DNA of 50,799 nt from Azospirillum picis (GTDB lineage Bacteria > Pseudomonadota > Alphaproteobacteria > Azospirillales > Azospirillaceae), in the NCBI RefSeq assembly GCF_017876115.1, contig NZ_JAGINO010000037.1, positions 1 through 50,799 on the forward strand, read 5' to 3'. The notes below the pieces were generated by a model, which did not search any database, was not told the origin of the DNA, and saw only the letters and a program-made list of their open reading frames with translations. Of this stretch, positions 47,758 to 50,799 are shown piece after piece. Position numbers and translations under genes: made by a program. Numbering within the stretch: position 1 is the stretch's first letter; every line of letters begins with the position of its first letter.

Positions 47758-47832
47758 TTACTGCATCAGATCAAGGATTGCCTTGATCAGCTGCAGCGTG
47801 AGGACCAGGAGTTTGAGGATTTGCTCAATCAT
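47758..47832 (-). CDS. Possible 24-residue hydrophobic peptide, type I toxin-like
   Basis: ATG 47832 lies at a good distance after AAGGAG (AAGGAGACTGAGGATG on the minus strand), the best ribosome-binding site in the region. It opens 24 codons to TAA: MIEQILKLLVLTL, then QLIKAILDLMQ. The peptide is a single hydrophobic helix with spaced charges, like small toxins of type I toxin-antitoxin systems or other membrane peptides. A long hairpin follows the stop. No antisense promoter was identified. The short length makes a chance frame possible. Confidence 0.45.
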   Translation of the reverse strand: MIEQILKLLVLTLQLIKAILDLMQ

Positions 47833-48020
47833 CCTCAGTCTCCTTCTCAGCTGTGGTACGGGCGGCGGCCTATCCGCCGCCCCGCCCCACCCGATGTTTA
47901 TAGCCGAAAAAGCGGCGCCGAAAAAACGCTAAATTTGCCCCTTTACCACATGTTGTGCGTTTTTCCGCGCAACACGCTACATCTTGTGTCCCATCTTGCC
48001 GCTACCGCGATGGCTCTCCA

Positions 48021-48061
48021 CAACATGTAGGCGACACCCACAAGGTACCGCCTACATGTTG
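48021..48061. promoter_or_regulatory. 13-bp-arm inverted repeat upstream of the zinc-binding gene
   Basis: CAACATGTAGGCG (48021-48033) pairs perfectly with CGCCTACATGTTG (48049-48061) around 15 bases. Related ACATGTTG-type words lie at 47690, 47949 and 48076, so this looks like an operator cluster for the downstream gene at 48166. Confidence 0.55.
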
Positions 48062-48110
48062 ATTTGAATGCGCACAAGATGTGGAATCAATGCACCCAGG
48101 GCTGCTTTTT

Positions 48111-48125
48111 GCGAACGCCGTTCGC
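48111..48125. repeat. 15-bp palindrome copy before the zinc-binding gene
   Basis: Perfect GCGAACGCCGTTCGC. A degenerate partner GCAAACGGCGTTCTA follows at 48140. Together they lie 40 bases before the ATG at 48166. Confidence 0.9.
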
Positions 48126-48165
48126 GCCCTCGACGGGGCGCAAACGGCGTTCTATTGTTGTTCTC

Positions 48166-48525
48166 ATGCCGGAGCCGAGCCCCAAAGCCCAACCGCCCAT
48201 CCTCTACGGGCCGGACTGCATCGAGACCCTGCGCCGGGCCGGCGCCGAGTTCATTGAATTTTGGTGTGTCGGCGGGCGCGCCGACGGCCGCAAATGCGAG
48301 CACCGCAAGGCGGTTCGGATCTCCGACATCATCGCCAAGCTCGGGCCGGAGATCTCGCTGATCATGCTCGCGCGCAGGGCTCGGTGCGAGCGCTGCGGCA
48401 AGCGCGGCTGCCACGTCCAGCCCTCCGCGCCGATCAGCCGCGTCTCCTACGGCTACCGCGACTGGCTGCGCGGCGAAATGGAGCGCTGCCAGCAATTTTT
48501 GATATGGGCCCGCGAGCAGCTCTAG
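48166..48525 (+). CDS. Small Cys-rich, probably zinc-binding protein
   Basis: A 119-residue protein from ATG 48166; an upstream in-frame ATG at 48064 would lie in the operator-like region. CVGGRADGRKCEHRKAVRIS, then LARRARCERCGKRGCHVQPS show a C-x8-CxH set and CxxCxxxxCH, a plausible zinc site. The middle segment ISDIIAKLGPEISLIML is helical. Function unknown, perhaps DNA-associated. Its stop overlaps the convergent stop of the periplasmic protein gene. Confidence 0.6.
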   Translation: MPEPSPKAQPPILYGPDCIETLRRAGAEFIEFWCVGGRADGRKCEHRKAVRISDIIAKLGPEISLIMLARRARCERCGKRGCHVQPSAPISRVSYGYRDWLRGEMERCQQFLIWAREQL

Positions 48526-49346
48526 CGGGGCAGGGACAAGTCGAACCCGAACCACTTGCGGGACAGTGCAGCCGTCGTGCCGTCGTGCCCGGCCGCCTCG
48601 ATCGCCGCGCTCAAGCGCCCGGCCAGTGGGTCGCCCTTGCGCACCGCGGCCGCCGCGCCCTGGCCGAGCGGCCCGCCCGCCATCAGCGGACCGGCCGCCG
48701 CGATCGGCTGGCCGGCCTTGACCATCGCCTCGACGCTGCTGCGCGCGGTCAGCACCGCATCAAGCCGGCCGGCCGCCAGATCCAGAGCGGCGTGGTCGGC
48801 GGTGTCGTAGCTCCGCACCGTCGCCGACCGGAAAAGCTCCGCCAGCACCCGGGCATGCGTCGTCGAGATCTGGACTCCCACCCGCTTGCCGGCGAGCAGG
48901 CGGTCGATCGCCGCGAGCGCCTCGGCCGCCGCCGGCGTCGGTGCCGCCAGGTCGATCCGGTCGAGCTGGGGCAGGGCGGCCGCCAGGGGTGATCCGGACC
49001 GGACCGCGAAGGTGCCGAGATCCGCGGCATAGGCCGTGCTGAAGTCAACCACCCGGGCACGCTCGGCCGTGATAGAGACCGCCGCCATCACCGCATCGTA
49101 CCTGCCCTGCTGCAGCCCGGGCAGGATGCCGTCCCAATCCTGCGCCACGACGTCGCAGTCGGCTTCCATTCGCCGGCACAGGTCGCGGGCGAGGTCGATC
49201 TCGAACCCCTGCAGCTGCCCGCCGGCGTCGACGGCATTCCACGGCGGGAAAGCGCCTTCGGTGGCGATGCGCAGGGTGTCGGCTGTCGCCGGTGCGGCGG
49301 TCAGCAGGGCGAGGGCGAGCAGGGCGGGGCGCACCATCATGAGCAT
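48522..49346 (-). CDS. Periplasmic solute-binding protein, amino-acid type
   Basis: A 274-residue protein from ATG 49346 (49340 and 49337 are alternatives). A signal peptide (VRPALLALALLTAAPATA) precedes LRIATEGAFPPWNAVDAGGQ, LQGFEIDLARDLCRRMEADC, DGILPGLQQGRYDAVMAAVS and ERARVVDFSTAYA, the ordered motifs of the HisJ/ArtJ family of ABC-transporter binding proteins. The later GKRVGVQISTTHARVLAEL and KWFGFDLS fit the second lobe. There is no ABC permease or ATPase gene nearby, so it would have to use a host transporter or act as a sensor or decoy. A likely lysogenic conversion gene. Confidence 0.88.
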   Translation of the reverse strand: MLMMVRPALLALALLTAAPATADTLRIATEGAFPPWNAVDAGGQLQGFEIDLARDLCRRMEADCDVVAQDWDGILPGLQQGRYDAVMAAVSITAERARVVDFSTAYAADLGTFAVRSGSPLAAALPQLDRIDLAAPTPAAAEALAAIDRLLAGKRVGVQISTTHARVLAELFRSATVRSYDTADHAALDLAAGRLDAVLTARSSVEAMVKAGQPIAAAGPLMAGGPLGQGAAAAVRKGDPLAGRLSAAIEAAGHDGTTAALSRKWFGFDLSLPR

Positions 49347-49482
49347 GCTTGGTTGCAGTCCTGTAACAAGAGGCGGGAATCTCGATGCGAGACAAACCCG
49401 CCGCCTGTTCTTAAGGTAGCAAAAGGCAGAAGGAAATAGCCCGCATAAGTATTTATGTCGGGGGCAGGATGCGAGGAAGCGA

Positions 49483-50259
49483 ATGGATGGCGGGTGCGAC
49501 ATGACCGGGGGCGAGTGCAGGGGCGGGGCGGCGTTCGGGGCGGCGCTGCGACGCTTGGTGTGCGGGCTGCGCGCAGGCGCCGCCACCGATGATCTGGTCG
49601 CCGCCTGCGAGGCCTCCATGGCGGCGCTGCCGGTGCGGACCCTTGCCGATGCCGCCGGCGTGCTCGCCGTCGAGCTCGCGGCACTGGAGGCCGAGGGCCC
49701 GGGCAAGGTCTGGCGCATCGCGGCCGTCGGCTCGGTGCGCGACCTCCTGGCGGATCTGGCGCAGGCCGGCGCCGCCGCGGCGCTGCTGCCTGCCGGCGCC
49801 GACCAGGACCTGCAGCAGCTGCAGGCCGGCTGGCTCGCCCTGGTCGCCGACGTCGACGCTGCCGGCGGCGAGGACCTCGCGGCAACCCGGGCGGCCTGGT
49901 CGGCCCTGCTCGATCTCGCCGACGCGGCGCCGGCCGGCCTGTCCGGGATCCTGGTCAAGCTGCAGGTCCTGCTCCGCCTACTCGATGACACAGCGGCCGA
50001 TCCGGAGGCGCCGGAGCGCCGGCTGCTGACCAGCACGATCGCCGCGGTCGAGCAGTTGGAGGTTCGGGCGAGGGCGGTGGCCGGTCATCAGGTTGACAAC
50101 CTTTTGATGGAACTGGCCGGAAAGACCGTGGTCGACGACGAACCCGCTCCATCCGCTGTGGCCGCCGGAGCAAAGGCAGCCGGCATTTCGCTCGATGCGG
50201 CCACGATGGTGTATCGCTCGATGGTGTCATTTTACCGCCAGATGCGGGGGGTCGGATGA
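49483..50259 (+). CDS. Hypothetical helical protein upstream of the PAS-like gene
   Basis: A 258-residue protein from ATG 49483, after GAGGAAG. Almost entirely predicted helical and Ala/Leu-rich (VLAVELAALEAEGPGKVWRI, LSGILVKLQVLLRLLDD, IAAVEQLEVRARAVAGHQ), with a C-terminal segment GISLDAATMVYRSMVSFYRQ. No family is recognised. It overlaps the PAS-like gene by ATGA, so the two are probably co-translated and may act together. Confidence 0.6.
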   Translation: MDGGCDMTGGECRGGAAFGAALRRLVCGLRAGAATDDLVAACEASMAALPVRTLADAAGVLAVELAALEAEGPGKVWRIAAVGSVRDLLADLAQAGAAAALLPAGADQDLQQLQAGWLALVADVDAAGGEDLAATRAAWSALLDLADAAPAGLSGILVKLQVLLRLLDDTAADPEAPERRLLTSTIAAVEQLEVRARAVAGHQVDNLLMELAGKTVVDDEPAPSAVAAGAKAAGISLDAATMVYRSMVSFYRQMRGVG

Positions 50260-50799
50260 CTGCGGTGTTATCGGATTCCGGCGCCCGCTCGCCGTCCATC
50301 CTTCGCCTTGGTCGCGATCTTGTCTCGGCCCCGGCGATCGTCACCGGGTTGGGCGATCCGGAAAGGCGCCCGGACGATGATGCGAACGTCGAAATCCATC
50401 GGCAACCCTTGCGCTTCGCCGCAGACTGGCAGTTGGAAATCATCAGGAAGTGCGAGCAGGAAGGGGTTACGCCGTCGCTTGTGGCGTGGCTCAACTCGAC
50501 AGGGCTGCTGAAGCGATGCGTCTATCTATCGTCGGCGGAGCCCACCGGTGATCTTCTGTTCCGCTACATCGGGGAACCGACACAGCGGTATCTCGGTAGA
50601 AAGTGGGCAGCGGAGCAGATCGGAAAGCCCGACAACGCACCGAACCGGAATCTTGAAGAGGGTGTCGGCCCGCAATACCGCGAAGCCATTGATGGCCAAG
50701 CTCCGCTTTTTAACCGCATCTTCATCGACGGATCACGGTCGGTGACATATACGCACGTCCTGATCGGGTGGCGCCTGCCTGATGACAGGCAGGCGCTCC
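50256..50799 (+). CDS. PAS-like protein, N-terminal part (continues at base 96)
   Basis: The ATG at 50256 overlaps the previous stop; the gene crosses the junction and ends at 118, giving 188 residues. Residues about 48-185 resemble the PAS_5-type fold frequent in Rhodospirillales: LRFAADWQLEIIRKCE, then LLFRYIGEPTQRYLGRKW with the Gly-Arg-Lys turn, and FNRIFIDGSRSVTYTHVLIG near the end. PAS domains sense ligands or mediate protein contacts; no kinase, GGDEF or other output domain is attached, so it might regulate a partner. The family call comes from sequence pattern only. Confidence 0.6.
   Translation, partial: MTAVLSDSGARSPSILRLGRDLVSAPAIVTGLGDPERRPDDDANVEIHRQPLRFAADWQLEIIRKCEQEGVTPSLVAWLNSTGLLKRCVYLSSAEPTGDLLFRYIGEPTQRYLGRKWAAEQIGKPDNAPNRNLEEGVGPQYREAIDGQAPLFNRIFIDGSRSVTYTHVLIGWRLPDDRQAL
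50705..50799. repeat. Right copy of the 95-bp terminal direct repeat
   Basis: Identical to bases 1-95. If the molecule is circular this copy is an assembly overlap and should be counted once. Confidence 0.96.

Larger units (their letters stand above)
47405..48165. other. 761-base relatively AT-rich intergenic island
   Basis: Composition here (especially 47575-48060) is clearly poorer in GC than the surroundings. No long gene is convincing. A 70-residue plus frame at 47574 and a 103-residue plus frame at 47719 are open but lack ribosome-binding sites. It contains a long hairpin (47711-47752), a possible 24-residue peptide gene (47758-47832, minus), TGTTG/CAACA dyads and the 13-bp-arm inverted repeat at 48021-48061. 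Confidence 0.6.

Noticed and set aside
47574..48030. Plus-strand frames of 70 and 103 residues in the AT-rich island
   Set aside because: No ribosome-binding sites, unusual composition and overlap with hairpins; not supported.
50705..50799. Terminal repeat as a phage attachment site or DTR
   Set aside because: A gene is continuous across it and no integrase was found, so an assembly overlap of a circle is simpler.

Overview
The window is best read as one complete circular phage-plasmid, a temperate tailed phage whose prophage replicates as a plasmid. The first 95 bases (1-95) recur exactly as the last 95 (50705-50799), and one reading frame runs across that junction, so the unique circle is about 50,704 bp. 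Base composition is strongly GC-rich and start codons often overlap the previous stop (ATGA or GTGA). The plasmid RepA, the RHH_4-type protein and the overall gene style suggest an alphaproteobacterial host, probably Azospirillum or another member of the Rhodospirillales; that host call is inference. I see no integrase, tRNA, rRNA, CRISPR array or insertion sequence.

Layout. 115-1393 (minus) holds a GNAT-like acetyltransferase, a shortened BRO-N protein and a ribbon-helix-helix regulator facing a 35-bp operator. 1517-3418 (plus) is an accessory operon with a Tat-like secreted protein, a full BRO-N antirepressor and a GIY-YIG/T5orf172 protein. 3440-6951 (minus) is an early-left operon led by a very large ParB-like protein, followed by three small zinc-binding or winged-helix proteins. 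7203-7870 is a lambda-like immunity region: repressor and Cro-like protein diverge around an operator that sits inside a promoter, and two more operators lie before the ParB-like gene. 8182-16440 is the early-right replication operon: a CII-like regulator, several unknown genes, a LexA-type DNA-binding domain, a CHC2/Toprim primase, a helicase-like ATPase, and a dense array of CGTGACA repeats at and after the ATPase gene.

16725-43747 is the late operon in lambda order: small and large terminase, gpW, portal, S49 protease, scaffold-like protein, decoration protein, major capsid, head-tail genes, tail tube, gpG/gpGT with a programmed -1 frameshift, tape measure, tail tip, a large modular tail fibre, membrane proteins, lysozyme and nested spanins. 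43739-46455 is the plasmid module: RepA, an origin with eight 17-bp iterons, ParA, a small partner protein, centromere-like repeats and an RHH_4 protein. 46456-50799 is accessory: an unknown gene, a relatively AT-rich island with a possible 24-residue hydrophobic peptide gene and several inverted repeats, a zinc-binding protein, a periplasmic amino-acid-binding-type protein and a PAS-like protein that crosses the junction.

The parts fit one life cycle: RepA and ParA would maintain the circle in the lysogen, the repressor would hold the left and right early operons silent, and the primase/ATPase and late operon would serve lytic growth. The most unusual signals are a 15-bp palindrome present nine times perfectly and four times nearly so around the circle, a C-terminal module shared by the BRO-N antirepressor and the replication ATPase, a duplicated C-terminal module in the ParB-like protein, the CGTGACA array, and the small hydrophobic peptide with a strong ribosome-binding site.
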